Positions 15,162 through 15,181 of a stretch of 15,181 nucleotides of DNA are shown in pieces. This stretch comes from Acidisphaera sp035272265. GTDB lineage: Bacteria > Pseudomonadota > Alphaproteobacteria > Acetobacterales > Acetobacteraceae. Position 1 is the first letter of the stretch. Each line of letters begins with the position of its first letter. Where the stretch lies: positions 1-15,181 of the forward strand of contig DATEQV010000360.1 in assembly GCA_035272265.1 (NCBI GenBank). Direction: 5' to 3'. The notes under the pieces are model-generated. The model ran no database searches and had not been told where the DNA came from. It worked only from the letters and a program-made list of their open reading frames with translations. The translations under genes and the position numbers were made by a program.

Positions 15162-15181
15162 CCACGCCTTCCTTCCGTTCG

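Overview
The window is a GC-rich (roughly 70 percent by eye), gene-dense stretch of bacterial chromosome carrying nine well-supported protein genes and one very small candidate ORF. I see no RNA genes, insertion sequences, integrases, CRISPR arrays or phage genes. The order mutY (divergent), then DUF721/DciA-like, DsbA-like and smc, together with the GC content, points to an alphaproteobacterium. Rhodospirillales/Acetobacteraceae is my best guess, but the window does not prove it.

Layout. (1) Positions 80-1408, minus strand: an MFS transporter of the anion:cation symporter type, with a possible 22-residue ORF overlapping its stop codon. (2) Positions 1409-1536: a divergent intergenic region with a clean 7-bp-arm palindrome whose core, TTGACCCACGTCAA, has the shape of a CRP/FNR/FixK-family site. 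(3) Positions 1537-5053, plus strand: two overlapping genes. The first is a 642-residue protein with a PhoU/DUF47-like C-terminal half and an unfamiliar N-terminal half. The second is a 531-residue pyruvate phosphate dikinase relative that keeps the ATP-grasp and phosphohistidine domains but ends before the PEP/pyruvate barrel. (4) Positions 5054-5194: a convergent intergenic region with two REP-like palindromes; a third copy lies near the right edge of the window. (5) Positions 5195-7366, minus strand: an orphan membrane hybrid histidine kinase. (6) Positions 7447-10329, minus strand: a tightly packed run, mutY, then a TetA-like MFS exporter, then a lipoprotein. (7) Positions 10339-15027, plus strand: the DUF721/DciA-like, DsbA-like and smc operon, starting 9 bp from the mutY start.

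Most of the window is chromosome maintenance (mutY, DUF721, smc) and envelope functions. The part that looks least described is the pair at 1537-5053. It combines a dikinase half-enzyme that should load phosphate onto a histidine, but lacks the module that would pass it to pyruvate, with a large PhoU-like partner, behind what may be an oxygen- or nitrogen-oxide-responsive operator. Its phosphate acceptor is not visible from the sequence. All family assignments come from reading motifs; no database search was run.
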